From NCBI GenBank assembly GCA_041751875.1, contig JBGSIC010000032.1, positions 1 to 64,000 on the forward strand: DNA of 64,000 nt. The letters run 5' to 3'. The notes under the pieces are model-generated. The model saw nothing but the letters and a program-made list of their open reading frames with translations, made no database searches and was not told where the DNA came from. Position numbers and translations under genes: made by a program. The DNA is from JBGSIC01 sp041751875. GTDB taxonomy: Bacteria; Bdellovibrionota; FAC87; UBA2466; JACKAF01. The first letter of the stretch is position 1. Each line of letters begins with the position of its first letter. Of the stretch, positions 1 through 7,636 are shown one piece after another.

Positions 1-67
1 AGCAAGTGCTGTGAGCGGCGTAGGTTTCTTGTAGGGATTTCTCGCTCATTCGATTTCAAAAAAGAAG

Positions 68-141
68 TGGGCGGTAGAGGACTCGAACCTCTGACCCTTT
101 GGTTCGAAGCCAAATGCTCTATCCAACTGAGCTAACCGCCC
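68..141 (-). tRNA. tRNA-Arg (anticodon UCG)
   Basis: Read on the minus strand this 74-nt stretch folds as a complete cloverleaf. The acceptor stem GGGCGGT pairs with ACCGCCC, the D arm is GCTC/GAGC, the anticodon stem TTTGG/CCAAA encloses the 7-nt loop CTTCGAA, and the T arm is AGAGG-TTCGAGT-CCTCT. The third to fifth loop bases give anticodon TCG, which reads Arg codon CGA. The discriminator base is A. The CCA end is not encoded, because AAG on the plus strand follows where TGG would be needed, so it must be added after transcription. Confidence 0.95.
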
Positions 142-224
142 CAAGTACACACGGGTTCAATGCCATCTAGAACTACCAAACGTGTCCCCGTGTGAAAACT
201 ACAAAACAGCAGGGGAGATTTTCA

Positions 225-255
225 GTTCCAAAAGGTGCCTGGCACCTTTCGGAAC
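225..255. repeat. 31-bp palindrome, short form of the GGTGCC repeat family
   Basis: This is a near-perfect inverted repeat. The left arm GTTCCAAAAGGTGCC faces GGCACCTTTCGGAAC with one mismatched pair and a one-base centre. It lies between the tRNA and plsY. It matches the copy at 8004-8034 in 28 of 31 positions. There is no T-run after it on either strand, so it is not an obvious intrinsic terminator. It looks like a REP-type dispersed palindrome. Confidence 0.8.
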
Positions 256-275
256 CGTGATATAAGTTTGCGCGA

Positions 276-869
276 ATGAGTGAGGGAATGCGCATTCTTT
301 TGTTTGTCTTGGGCGGCTACCTGCTCGGAAGCTTTCCCACAGGGGTCATTCTCTCGCGTCGCAAATTCAAAATTGATGTGCGTGAAATGGGAAGCGGCAA
401 TATTGGGGCTACCAATATCACTCGTGTGTTTGGGTGGGGGGCCGGCGCGACCACGCTAACCATTGATTTTCTAAAGGGTTTTGCACCTTTGGCGCTACTC
501 CGGCATTACGCTCCCGACTGGCACTGGGAACTTTCCGCCTTGGGGCTGAGCCTCGTCTTAGGACACTGTTACAGCCTCTATCTTGGCTTTAAGGGAGGAA
601 AGGGAGTGGCAACGAGCCTGGGATGCTTGATTGTGGTAGCTCCTGTGCTCGCTCTTGCCTGCATCCCGGTCTACAGCGTGCTTCTGATCGTCTCGAAGAT
701 TAGTGCGGTCGGATCGCTTGGCTGTGTGTTTCTGTCTTTGCTTTACCCAGTCCTTTTTAAACCTGACTTCCCCCAACTCGTGCTGATACTGGGGATCAAC
801 CTCATCGTTCTGGTCCGCCACATCAGCAACATTCAAAGACTCGTGCGAACCGTAAAGGGTGAGAAATAG
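276..869 (+). CDS. plsY: Acyl-phosphate:glycerol-3-phosphate acyltransferase PlsY
   Basis: PlsY is an integral inner-membrane enzyme that transfers the acyl group of acyl-phosphate to the sn-1 position of glycerol-3-phosphate, the first step of phospholipid synthesis. The 197 residues are the usual length. The family loops are all visible: GSFPTG near residue 19, the GSGNIGATN loop near residue 39 and the glycine-rich KGGKGVATS loop near residue 106, set among five or so hydrophobic segments. An alternative in-frame ATG at 288 would remove four residues, and neither start has a clear ribosome binding site. The gene stands alone between two copies of the GGTGCC palindrome. Confidence 0.93.
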   Translation: MSEGMRILLFVLGGYLLGSFPTGVILSRRKFKIDVREMGSGNIGATNITRVFGWGAGATTLTIDFLKGFAPLALLRHYAPDWHWELSALGLSLVLGHCYSLYLGFKGGKGVATSLGCLIVVAPVLALACIPVYSVLLIVSKISAVGSLGCVFLSLLYPVLFKPDFPQLVLILGINLIVLVRHISNIQRLVRTVKGEK

Positions 870-871
870 GT

Positions 872-933
872 AAAAGGTGCCAGGTCCCTTTCGGTGCGGT
901 GCCCCGAAAGGGCACAGGCACCTTGCACCTTTT
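872..933. repeat. Long composite palindrome of the GGTGCC family
   Basis: The outer arms AAGGTGCC (874-881) and GGCACCTT (917-924) enclose an inner stem CCTTTCGG (887-894) / CCGAAAGG (904-911). A further pair, AAAAGGTGC at the left edge and GCACCTTTT at the right edge, allows an alternative fold. The same architecture is seen at 17714-17762 with different inner-stem bases that still pair. It lies in the gap between plsY and the signalling operon. Confidence 0.8.
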
Positions 934-1002
934 AAGCTCTTTCGCGCAAACTGCCGATACGTAGATAGCCCAATAAGTGTTTATTGTGGCTTGTGAAGAA
1001 CT

Positions 1003-1728
1003 ATGGGTGCTACGGCAAAAAAATTGTGGCAGGTCGAGGAAGTCGCTTGCGGTGTGTTTTCAAAGCAAGATGCCTCTCATCTTGTTGAAAAAGGCATTTC
1101 CCATATCCATTCGACTTCACTTGGCGAGCGTGATCCGCTTTATCAGCTCACCTGCCGCGCGGCCGCTGAGAATAGCCCGTTGCACTACCCCTGGGAAGGG
1201 ACCGCGCGTTGTCACTTTGCTGCGATCGATGCGAGCGCGAGCCGTCACAACAAAATTTTAGAGATGCTTTCGACCTTGGGACTCAATCCTGCCCAGCGCT
1301 TCGGGCACCGCGTGCAGGGAATATTGGAAGAACTCATCACCAATGGGATGTTCCACGCTTACAAGAATAAAGACGGCAGTGCGAAGTACAGCCGCCGAGA
1401 AAAGACCCAGCTGGATGGCGGGGAACCGCTGCGTGTGGGATTTGAGAACGTGCAGCAGGGCATTTTTCTTTCTGTCGAAGATTGTGGTGGAACGTTGAAA
1501 TTGCAAGATATCGGCAAGGCACTTCATCGCTGCTACGCAGGTGGTGAAACACAGATCGAAACAAAGGATCAGGGCGCAGGCCTTGGCATGTACATGATTT
1601 TTGATTCCGCGACTCACATTAAAATTGAAGTGACGCCCAATAAGCGCACCTTCATTTGTTGCTGGGTAGGCGGAAAAGGAAAAGGCAGTGAAACCTCCTT
1701 TTCATTTAATTTCTTTCAGAAAGGCTGA
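1003..1728 (+). CDS. GHKL-type ATPase, anti-sigma-factor/serine-kinase-like
   Basis: This 241-residue protein carries a histidine-kinase-like ATPase fold in its second half. An N-box EELITNGMFHA lies near residue 110, a G1-like box VEDCGG near 158 and a G2-like box GAGLGMYMI near 190. There is no dimerisation/phosphoacceptor helix, no sensor and no membrane segment, which is the layout of RsbW/SpoIIAB-type anti-sigma kinases rather than of two-component kinases. About 100 N-terminal residues are not recognised. The stop codon overlaps the start of the next gene (TGATG at 1726-1730), an STAS protein, so the two are probably translationally coupled and act as a partner-switch pair. Which sigma factor or other target they control cannot be seen here. 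Confidence 0.75.
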   Translation: MGATAKKLWQVEEVACGVFSKQDASHLVEKGISHIHSTSLGERDPLYQLTCRAAAENSPLHYPWEGTARCHFAAIDASASRHNKILEMLSTLGLNPAQRFGHRVQGILEELITNGMFHAYKNKDGSAKYSRREKTQLDGGEPLRVGFENVQQGIFLSVEDCGGTLKLQDIGKALHRCYAGGETQIETKDQGAGLGMYMIFDSATHIKIEVTPNKRTFICCWVGGKGKGSETSFSFNFFQKG

Positions 1729-2204
1729 TGGAAGTGGAAGTTCCCGTTTCAAAATTTAGCGCGAGGAAGGCGACGGAAGAAGGCAAAACCGTAATCTACC
1801 TTTGTGGTCAGATTGACGAAGACGCCACCTTCGATTCTTTCGAGAAGGAAGAAGGCGCAATCGTATTCGACTTCGAAGGAATTACCGTCATCAACTCGTG
1901 TGGAGTGCGCAACTGGGTTAATTTCATGAAGCACAAAAAAGGGCAGGATATTTCGTTCCGAAACTGTCCTCCCGTAATCGTTAAGCAGCTCAATCTTGTC
2001 CCCAGCTTTAAAGGGGAGGCCAAAGTTTTGTCTCTGTATGTTCCGTACGTCTGTATGAACTGCGATCATGAAACTCGCACCTTAGTAGATATGAAAACCC
2101 TATCTTCTGGTGCCGTGATCGCTGAAGTGTTGAAGTGCGAGGCTTGCGGGGAAGAGGAAATGGAAATTGACGGAGACGAAAAGCAGTTTCGTCTTGCAGG
2201 CTGA
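1728..2204 (+). CDS. STAS-domain anti-anti-sigma-like protein with C-terminal CxxC pairs
   Basis: Residues about 15-105 look like an STAS domain (SpoIIAA/RsbV type). The segment VINSCGVRNW sits at the place of the usual DSSG phospho-serine motif, so the Ser in NSCG is the likely phosphorylation site for the ATPase encoded just upstream. The last 50 residues contain CMNC (about 108-111) and CEAC (about 137-140), a four-cysteine arrangement suggesting a zinc ribbon. A zinc-ribbon tail is not usual in the family. The gene overlaps the upstream stop codon by one base and is followed 21 bp later by a GGDEF gene, so all three are probably one operon. Confidence 0.7.
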   Translation: MEVEVPVSKFSARKATEEGKTVIYLCGQIDEDATFDSFEKEEGAIVFDFEGITVINSCGVRNWVNFMKHKKGQDISFRNCPPVIVKQLNLVPSFKGEAKVLSLYVPYVCMNCDHETRTLVDMKTLSSGAVIAEVLKCEACGEEEMEIDGDEKQFRLAG

Positions 2205-2225
2205 TCAGAGTTCTAGGAGATTTGA

Positions 2226-3215
2226 ATGAAAACCAGCGCGGCCCTAAAAACGATAAAAAATGCCGATAGCCGTCCTTTCAATCGAGAACTTCAGAATTGG
2301 ATCAAGGAAAATCGAGCCATCACAGAAGTGTTTCTCGATGCCTACTGCATCGTAGACCTCGCAAATGAAGTGGTCGATTTCAATATCGCTTTCAACGACC
2401 TCTGTGGAGAGTCTTATCGCAAGGTTTTGAAGGTCGCGAATTTCTGTGACCTGATCAAAACGGAAGCTTGCCCGCATCAGTGCCCGGCAAAGCAGGTGGT
2501 TACCGCGCAGAAGCCGATGCGCATCGACGAACTTACCGGTAGCTCGAAAGCTTTTCCCAAATTGACTCTCATTTTAGGTGGAATTCCTTTGTTCACGCCC
2601 GAAGGTGAAGTGATGGGTAGCCTTATTACGATTCGCAACGTGACGGCAGAGGATGAGCTCCAACGCAAGTATCTTGAGCGGAAAAACGAATCTATCCGTG
2701 ACGGTCTGACAGGGTTGTATAACAAGGTCTTTACCGAGGCCTCGCTGTTACGAACTGTCCGTTCCGCACTTCGCAATCAATACACTTTTTCCATTGTCAT
2801 GATCGATATTGATCATTTTAAGAAGATCAACGATACCCACGGCCATCAGACGGGCGACTACGTTCTCACAAAGGTCGCCAAAATCCTTGAAGCGGAAGCC
2901 CGCGGATCGGATGTGGTGGGCCGAGTCGGTGGCGAAGAGTTTATGGCGGTGCTCAATAACAGCAACGTCCCTGGCGCGCAGATATGCGCAGAACGCCTAC
3001 GTAAGAAAGTCGCTGAAACAGAATTTGTTTACGAGGGAAGGACCATTGCTGTCACCATCAGTGTGGGCACCGCTACGTTTAGTGATAAGTGGCGAAAGGG
3101 AATGGACGCAGACTCTTCGATGAAGTTGATGGTAACGAAGGCAGACAAAGCGCTTTATCACGCCAAGAATTCCGGTCGGAATCGGATCTGCCAGTTTGAA
3201 TCGTTGGAAGAATAG
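2226..3215 (+). CDS. PAS-GGDEF diguanylate cyclase
   Basis: This is a soluble 329-residue protein. Residues about 25-145 resemble a PAS sensor domain and include a cysteine cluster (CPHQCP) that could bind a metal or sense redox state. Residues about 155-325 form a GGDEF domain. The active-site motif is intact as GGEEF, with the MIDIDHFKKIND metal/nucleotide segment before it. An RxxD inhibitory site (RGSD) lies five residues upstream of GGEEF, so product inhibition by c-di-GMP is expected. AGGAG 8 bp before the ATG is a good ribosome binding site. Placed after the ATPase and STAS genes, it suggests that a partner-switch module feeds into c-di-GMP synthesis; that link is inference from position. 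Confidence 0.9.
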   Translation: MKTSAALKTIKNADSRPFNRELQNWIKENRAITEVFLDAYCIVDLANEVVDFNIAFNDLCGESYRKVLKVANFCDLIKTEACPHQCPAKQVVTAQKPMRIDELTGSSKAFPKLTLILGGIPLFTPEGEVMGSLITIRNVTAEDELQRKYLERKNESIRDGLTGLYNKVFTEASLLRTVRSALRNQYTFSIVMIDIDHFKKINDTHGHQTGDYVLTKVAKILEAEARGSDVVGRVGGEEFMAVLNNSNVPGAQICAERLRKKVAETEFVYEGRTIAVTISVGTATFSDKWRKGMDADSSMKLMVTKADKALYHAKNSGRNRICQFESLEE

Positions 3216-3230
3216 CTCGAAGGTGAATTT

Positions 3231-3272
3231 CAAAAAAGGGCAAAAGAAGACCTTCCTGAGGTCAGGTGCCCT
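3231..3272 (-). terminator. Rho-independent terminator of the DUF5679 gene
   Basis: AGGGCA (3237-3242) pairs with TGCCCT (3267-3272), with an inner stem GACCT (3249-3253) / AGGTC (3259-3263). Read on the minus strand the hairpin is followed by six T (plus-strand A at 3232-3237). This fits termination of the minus-strand gene at 3297-3452. On the plus strand it follows the GGDEF gene but has only a weak T-tract. Confidence 0.65.
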
Positions 3273-3296
3273 ATTTAGATGAGCTAAATTCGGAAA

Positions 3297-3452
3297 TTAC
3301 TTTTTGGTGGACAGGATCTTGTAGACGCCAGTGCCGCAAACCGAGCACGCGCCTTTAAGAGCGGGACGACCATTCTTCATTTTCACTTCTTGACCGTTCT
3401 TGATCGTCGTCTTTTTTCTGCATTTGACGCAGTAAGCAGTTTCATCAGCCAT
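3297..3452 (-). CDS. DUF5679-type 51-residue zinc-ribbon-like protein
   Basis: A 51-residue ORF starts at ATG (3450-3452), with AGGAG 7 bp upstream on the minus strand. The protein begins MADETAYCVKC and carries CxxC at residues 8-11 and again near 36-39 (CSVC), with the signature MKNGRPALKG between them. That arrangement is typical of the small DUF5679 proteins, whose function is unknown. The four cysteines suggest a bound zinc. The protein is lysine-rich and has no signal peptide or membrane segment. A strong terminator follows it. Confidence 0.85.
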   Translation of the reverse strand: MADETAYCVKCRKKTTIKNGQEVKMKNGRPALKGACSVCGTGVYKILSTKK

Positions 3453-3586
3453 GATTAAGCTCCTTCAGGTTGATAACCGTTGTCGTTCGAGGCACAAGCC
3501 TACTACCCAAAACTGAGCGATTACAACTAATAACGTATCATATTAGCATGGCGTGCGCGACTAGGCTGGGAGCAAGTGCATTAGAA

Positions 3587-5527
3587 TTAATTTTGCCGCG
3601 TTGCGACGCGGAGGGAGGCGGTTGAGTAATCGGCCGCGATCTCAATGGCTTCAGCCAAGATGCGCTTTGAGCGCGCATCCCCAGAGCCTGACGCATCCTC
3701 GGCGTCCCGGAAACGTTCGTGACTTCGGTCCGATACAGAATCAACTACCTGCGCCAGACGTTTCTGCTCCGAGTTCATTTTTTCGAGCTCCTTCGCAGGC
3801 AGGAAGGGCGCGACGTCTTGGGCAATGCTTTTGCTCTTCTTTGCTTCGATAGGGAACAGCGGAATATGCGTTTTTACTCCGCCTTGGTCGGGAGTGTGTC
3901 CGAGAGGAGAGTAGAAAATGCTTGTCGTGATTTTCAAAACGCCCGAATCGTTCTGAAGGGGTTTAAGTACCGAAACCTCTTCAATGGGGAAGAACTTTTG
4001 TACGGTTCCTTTTCCGTAAGTTGTTGGACTACCGACGAGTAGGGCGCGGTTATGATCTTTCAGTGCACCAGCCAAAACTTCCGCGGCGCTTGCACTCTCT
4101 TCGTTCACCAAAACAACGAGCGGTCCGCTGTATAGGACAGTTGCGAAATCATCTTTCAATACCCGCCGCGATCCTTTTTCTTTTACGCCCACGACCGCTT
4201 TTTGTCCGAGGAAAAGTCCGCCGATTGAGATGGCTTCTTCCAAGTATCCGCCCGGATTGTCCCGTAGGTCGAGAACGATCGCTTGGGGATTTTTACCGAT
4301 GGTAAGCTTCTTCAAAGCGTCGGCGACATCTTTCGAAACACTTTGGGCAGTCGAATCGGGTCCAACCGGGCCGGCCGGACCATAGAAACTAGGAATGGTA
4401 ATCACACCCACTGTTGCATCGGAAGCTGTTTTTGCTAAGCGGTAGCTTACTTTTGCGTCGGTGAAATCGAAGACTTCGCGAACCAGTGTCAGTGGGTAGC
4501 GGAGTTCGTGTTTTGAAGCGGGACGCAAGATCTCCAACTTTACGCTGGAACCTGATTCGCCCTTGAGCAGTTTCTTTGCTTCGTCAGTGGTCATGTTCAC
4601 AATGCTTTTACCGTCGACACTGAGAATTACGTCCCCCTCGGCTAAATTTTTCTCACGTCCGGCTGGGGAATGATGAACGATTTCTTCGATCATGAGCCCT
4701 TGAGGCACTTTGTGCACTTTAATGCCAATACCTGCAGTCCCGCCGGAAAGATCATCGAAGAAGTCTTCAAATTCGTCGGGAGAGAAGTACGTGGAGAAAC
4801 GGTCGACGGATTTCAACATCGCTTTAGCGAGGAGATCCGACATTTCAAGCGGGGCGTCTTGGTAGATGAGAGATCCGGTGTGCCATACAAAGCGATCCCA
4901 TTGGCCTCCGAAGAGTTGTACCAACTTAGGGTGTGCGCTTTGCACCCAGTAGGCGGTGACTTCTTTCAGGCGAGCATCCAGTTCTTGTTCTGACGGCGCG
5001 AAGGAGCTGTATTCAGGAACGACAGCGTCTTCTCGAGAGAGTGTGGATTTCTTAACTTTGAGCTTTTTCAGGCGGGAGAAAAGGCGCGCACGCGCCGGCT
5101 CGGTTTCCTTTTTGATCCAGGCGGTGAAAGAGGAGCAATCCGCATTTTTCAAAACGTTGGGCCAAGCCGTAACGGCGACAGCCTGCAGACGTTCGAGATC
5201 GCTTTGCGTAAAGAGCAAGCGTTGTGCGTCGACTTCTTCTAAAAGGTGCAGGGCGACTAATTTTGAGAAACGTTTCGACCTGATTCCGTCCGAAGGAGGA
5301 GCCGTATGTTTTTTAAGCGCGGTTTCGCCAATGAGAGCGATCTGAGCGCAGGTAAGGGGTTCAGGAGTGGCTTTGCTCTCTGAGAGAAGAGAGCGGGAAA
5401 TAGAGCCCTTCAGAGGGCTTTCTGAACCCCACATCCGAATGGAGCTCATGATCAAGAAGGTAATGAAGAATACTACAGTAATTCCAGTTATTTGAGACGA
5501 TCTGGCGGATTTCGAGCGACTGAGCAA
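3587..5527 (-). CDS. S41 C-terminal-processing protease (Prc/CtpA type), membrane-anchored
   Basis: The 646-residue protein has an N-terminal membrane anchor (about residues 12-30), a Prc-like helical N-domain, a PDZ domain (about 255-340; GIGIKVHKV...GDVILSVDG) and the S41 protease core (about 370-550). The core shows LDLRDNPGGYL. The Ser-Lys catalytic pair falls at S480 in ESASAAE and K506 in TTYGKGT, 26 residues apart against 25 in D1P and Prc, because of one extra Thr. It should cleave periplasmic proteins from their C-terminus, with the PDZ domain choosing substrates. The start is TTG with a G-rich site 7 bp before it. A charged C-terminal tail (about 570-646) is not recognised. Confidence 0.88.
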   Translation of the reverse strand: MLSRSKSARSSQITGITVVFFITFLIMSSIRMWGSESPLKGSISRSLLSESKATPEPLTCAQIALIGETALKKHTAPPSDGIRSKRFSKLVALHLLEEVDAQRLLFTQSDLERLQAVAVTAWPNVLKNADCSSFTAWIKKETEPARARLFSRLKKLKVKKSTLSREDAVVPEYSSFAPSEQELDARLKEVTAYWVQSAHPKLVQLFGGQWDRFVWHTGSLIYQDAPLEMSDLLAKAMLKSVDRFSTYFSPDEFEDFFDDLSGGTAGIGIKVHKVPQGLMIEEIVHHSPAGREKNLAEGDVILSVDGKSIVNMTTDEAKKLLKGESGSSVKLEILRPASKHELRYPLTLVREVFDFTDAKVSYRLAKTASDATVGVITIPSFYGPAGPVGPDSTAQSVSKDVADALKKLTIGKNPQAIVLDLRDNPGGYLEEAISIGGLFLGQKAVVGVKEKGSRRVLKDDFATVLYSGPLVVLVNEESASAAEVLAGALKDHNRALLVGSPTTYGKGTVQKFFPIEEVSVLKPLQNDSGVLKITTSIFYSPLGHTPDQGGVKTHIPLFPIEAKKSKSIAQDVAPFLPAKELEKMNSEQKRLAQVVDSVSDRSHERFRDAEDASGSGDARSKRILAEAIEIAADYSTASLRVATRQN

Positions 5528-5904
5528 CTGCGGACCCCCTCGTTACCAAAGGCAAAACGCGAAAAGCTTCATTTCGGTACTAATTTTTGAAGTTCGTGAA
5601 GTTTGAAAAGATGCCGCACTGTACCATATTTGATAACGCATTGCACTATGTATCTGGCACCTTAGGGGGTGACGTATTCCGCCTGTATTCGAAGTAGGCA
5701 CGTTTTGAAGATTTGGACTCAGCTAAATCATTGAATTTTCCGACAAGATTAACGAAGTGTGTATTTTGAATAGACAGGGAAAGGCCTGTATTTTCGGTGT
5801 CTTATCTTATGACGCACTTTGACTAAAATTGCTGGAATTGCTACAATTTTGGATGTAGCCCGTTGCGTTATAATTTTTTCACCCTGAGTGAAGGAGACTA
5901 CCCA
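5528..5904. other. 377-bp intergenic region between protease and Tad locus
   Basis: This gap separates the divergently transcribed protease and Tad genes. It holds the Tad promoter at 5819-5847. It also has a short inverted repeat ACAGG...CCTGT (5774-5789) and a half-site-like TGGCACCTT at about 5655 that resembles one arm of the GGTGCC palindrome family but has no partner. No convincing small gene was found. Confidence 0.5.
5819..5847 (+). promoter_or_regulatory. Sigma-70-type promoter of the Tad/flp operon
   Basis: TTGACT (5819-5824) and TACAAT (5842-5847) are separated by exactly 17 bp. Transcription would begin near 5854, about 50 bp before the flp start codon. A second TATAAT at 5869-5874 has no -35 box at a suitable distance. 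No regulator-binding site was recognised. Confidence 0.6.
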
Positions 5905-6099
5905 ATGTTGAAGCAATTCTTTAAAGACGAACAAGGCCAAACCACAGTCGAGTACCTGCTTATTATCGCGGTAATCGTAGTGGTCATCAGCGTGCTCGGT
6001 AAGAACATGCAGAAGGGCGTCCAGGACCTTACGGGACAGATCTTCAAGAATCTGACCAGTAAAGTGGACGAACTGATGAGCCTTAGTAGCGGAAACTAA
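5905..6099 (+). CDS. flp: Flp-type major prepilin
   Basis: The start chosen is the ATG at 5905, preceded by GAAGGAG 9 bp upstream. The ORF runs further 5' but that part has no ribosome binding site. The 64-residue product has a short charged leader ending in G11, then QTTVEYLLIIAVIVVV. This is the class III prepilin motif, with Glu at +5 and Tyr at +6 followed by a long hydrophobic helix. The prepilin peptidase should cut after G11, leaving a 53-residue pilin that builds the Flp pilus fibre. It is the first gene of the Tad operon and has the strongest ribosome binding site and promoter of the set, as expected for the major subunit. Confidence 0.88.
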   Translation: MLKQFFKDEQGQTTVEYLLIIAVIVVVISVLGKNMQKGVQDLTGQIFKNLTSKVDELMSLSSGN

Positions 6100-6105
6100 C
6101 TCTAA

Positions 6106-6291
6106 ATGAAAATAGGGTCACGTAAGTGGAATCGGGGTCAAGGGACTGTTGAGTATCTTTTGATGCTCGCCTTTGGCGCGGTTTTCGCCATCCAAGTGGC
6201 CCGGTTTTTCATCGGGGTTTTTAATGACGGGATGATTCGACTCGAAGGCAACGTGGAGTCTGAAGTTGCCACGGGTCTCGGTTTTCGTTGA
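6106..6291 (+). CDS. Flp-like minor prepilin
   Basis: This 61-residue protein starts 7 bp after flp. Its leader MKIGSRKWNRG is followed by QGTVEYLLMLAFG, so it keeps the cleavage Gly (G11), the Glu at +5 and the Tyr at +6. The mature part is about 50 residues with one hydrophobic helix and a short acidic tail. It is most likely a minor or alternative pilin assembled by the same machinery. The helix differs enough from flp that it is not a recent copy. Confidence 0.75.
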   Translation: MKIGSRKWNRGQGTVEYLLMLAFGAVFAIQVARFFIGVFNDGMIRLEGNVESEVATGLGFR

Positions 6292-6367
6292 GCTAAGTTT
6301 TAGTAAAAGTAGAAGTCCTTTCCCAGCCCTTTCGTCGTGGTCGCGTTTGTTTTGGGGGTACGTAGGT

Positions 6368-6853
6368 ATGCCGTGGGGGGATGAAATCATAGTTTGGGTA
6401 CTCTTGCTTGCAGCGGTGATCACCGATCTGCGCTCAGGAAAGATCTACAACGTTCTTACCCTTCCTTTTGTTTTTTTAGGAATTGTCTACCGCAGCTATG
6501 TCGGTGGCCCCGATGATTTCACTCTGGCGTTGTATGGGGTCGGAACTGCCTTCCTTCTTTTTTTCCCTCTCTACATTGTTCGCGTCTTCGGAGCGGGCGA
6601 CGTAAAACTTCTCATGGCGGTTGGCGCATGGACGACTTCCGCGTTTGTCATTCAGTTGGGTCTAACGGCCGTTGTGCTGGGAGCGGTGATTGGTGCCCTC
6701 GTTCTTTTACGCAACAAAGGATTTAAGGGATTTCTGGAAAGTTTAGCGGCTCAGCTTAAACCCGGAACGGCCAAGGCTTTGCACATTCCGTTTGCGCCGG
6801 CGTTCTTGTGCGCCTTTCTCTACATGAAAATCGCGGAGGTTTACCAATGGTAA
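6368..6853 (+). CDS. tadV: Prepilin peptidase, A24 family (TadV/CpaA)
   Basis: This polytopic membrane aspartic protease cleaves the leader from the prepilins of this locus. The two catalytic aspartates are visible, in TDLRSGKIYN near the N-terminus and in the GAGD motif of RVFGAGDVKLL. The start is set at ATG 6368, about 8 bp after a GGGGG. The ORF is open 34 codons further upstream, but that part overlaps the preceding gene and is not family-like. From this start the protein has 161 residues, the small TadV size without a methylase domain. It overlaps the next prepilin gene by 7 bp. Confidence 0.85.
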   Translation: MPWGDEIIVWVLLLAAVITDLRSGKIYNVLTLPFVFLGIVYRSYVGGPDDFTLALYGVGTAFLLFFPLYIVRVFGAGDVKLLMAVGAWTTSAFVIQLGLTAVVLGAVIGALVLLRNKGFKGFLESLAAQLKPGTAKALHIPFAPAFLCAFLYMKIAEVYQW

Positions 6854-7101
6854 CCGTCATCGCGAATAAGAGAGGGCAAACCTCCATCGAATACTTGCTG
6901 CTTCTTGCAGCTACCTTCTTTACCGCATTTCTGATGGTCAAGGGTCCCCTCTCGGGATTCACCGAAAGTTTTGTGAACGGCACCCGCATTGCTCTGAAGA
7001 ACTATGTGCAAACAGCGGAGTACGAAACGGAAGAGATTCAGGTGGGAAGTCAACAGCATCCTTCCTCCTCTCAGCGGTTCAAGGCGGTGCACTTTGAATA
7101 A
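6847..7101 (+). CDS. Flp-like prepilin, third copy
   Basis: The start at ATG 6847 is supported by GGAGG at 6835-6839, inside the end of tadV. The 84-residue product has the leader MVTVIANKRG, then QTSIEYLLLLAATFF, the class III prepilin signature with Glu at +5. The C-terminal 40 residues are polar. It is probably a minor pilin or pseudopilin. It lies between tadV and the TadE-like genes and overlaps both neighbours. Confidence 0.72.
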   Translation: MVTVIANKRGQTSIEYLLLLAATFFTAFLMVKGPLSGFTESFVNGTRIALKNYVQTAEYETEEIQVGSQQHPSSSQRFKAVHFE

Positions 7102-7633
7102 AGTGTTACGCAGTTTGAGTCTGAAGGGCCGGGAGTCGGGCCAAGCGATGGTTGAATTTATCGCTGTCGTCGTTGTCGTTTTCTTCTTTCTGTTTTTCTT
7201 TCTGAGTCTAGCGCTGACACTAGTTATCAGCAGCTATATGGATTACGCGACTTTTATGGCCGCAAGAACTTTCAAGGCGATGTATGTGAGCCAGGATAAG
7301 CAAGAGGAATTTGCACGAGCTGAGTTCGATAAATATACGTCAAAAATATCTGGTATCGCACGGAACTTTGATCTGCAGTTTCTGCAAGCTCAGCCCGGTG
7401 ACGAGCAAACGTGGGGTGTTCAAGCAAGCTACGACGTAGATCTTTTTTATCTACCACCCGTGCTCCTGGGAACCAATATCCCCAGCGTAATTCGGTTGAC
7501 CTCGGAAGCTTACTTGGGCCGCGATCCCGCTTTCGAGGATTGCCAGACGTTCTTTGAAAATTTTGTCAGTCGTTTTGGTTTAGCTGGTAACGGAGCCGAT
7601 TTTTCGGACCAAATGTTTGATAACGGTTGTTAG
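7094..7633 (+). CDS. TadE-like pseudopilin
   Basis: The likely start is TTG 7094, with AAGGCGG 8 bp upstream; GTG 7103 is an alternative. From TTG the protein has 179 residues. A leader of about 16 residues ends ESG, followed by QAMVEFIAVVVVVFFFLFFF, a TadE-type cleavage site and hydrophobic helix. The rest is a periplasmic domain with two cysteines near the C-terminus (DCQTFF and the final Cys), which may form a disulfide. TadE-type pseudopilins are processed by TadV and help assemble or prime the pilus. The start overlaps the previous gene by 8 bp. Confidence 0.7.
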   Translation: MNKVLRSLSLKGRESGQAMVEFIAVVVVVFFFLFFFLSLALTLVISSYMDYATFMAARTFKAMYVSQDKQEEFARAEFDKYTSKISGIARNFDLQFLQAQPGDEQTWGVQASYDVDLFYLPPVLLGTNIPSVIRLTSEAYLGRDPAFEDCQTFFENFVSRFGLAGNGADFSDQMFDNGC

Positions 7634-7636
7634 AAC

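Noticed and set aside
977..1261. Alternative-frame ORF at the start of the ATPase gene
   Set aside because: It is out of frame with the GHKL motifs, which are all in the frame starting at 1003.
5648..5672. Possible fifth copy of the GGTGCC palindrome
   Set aside because: Only one arm (TGGCACCTT) is present and nothing nearby pairs with it well; likely chance or a remnant.
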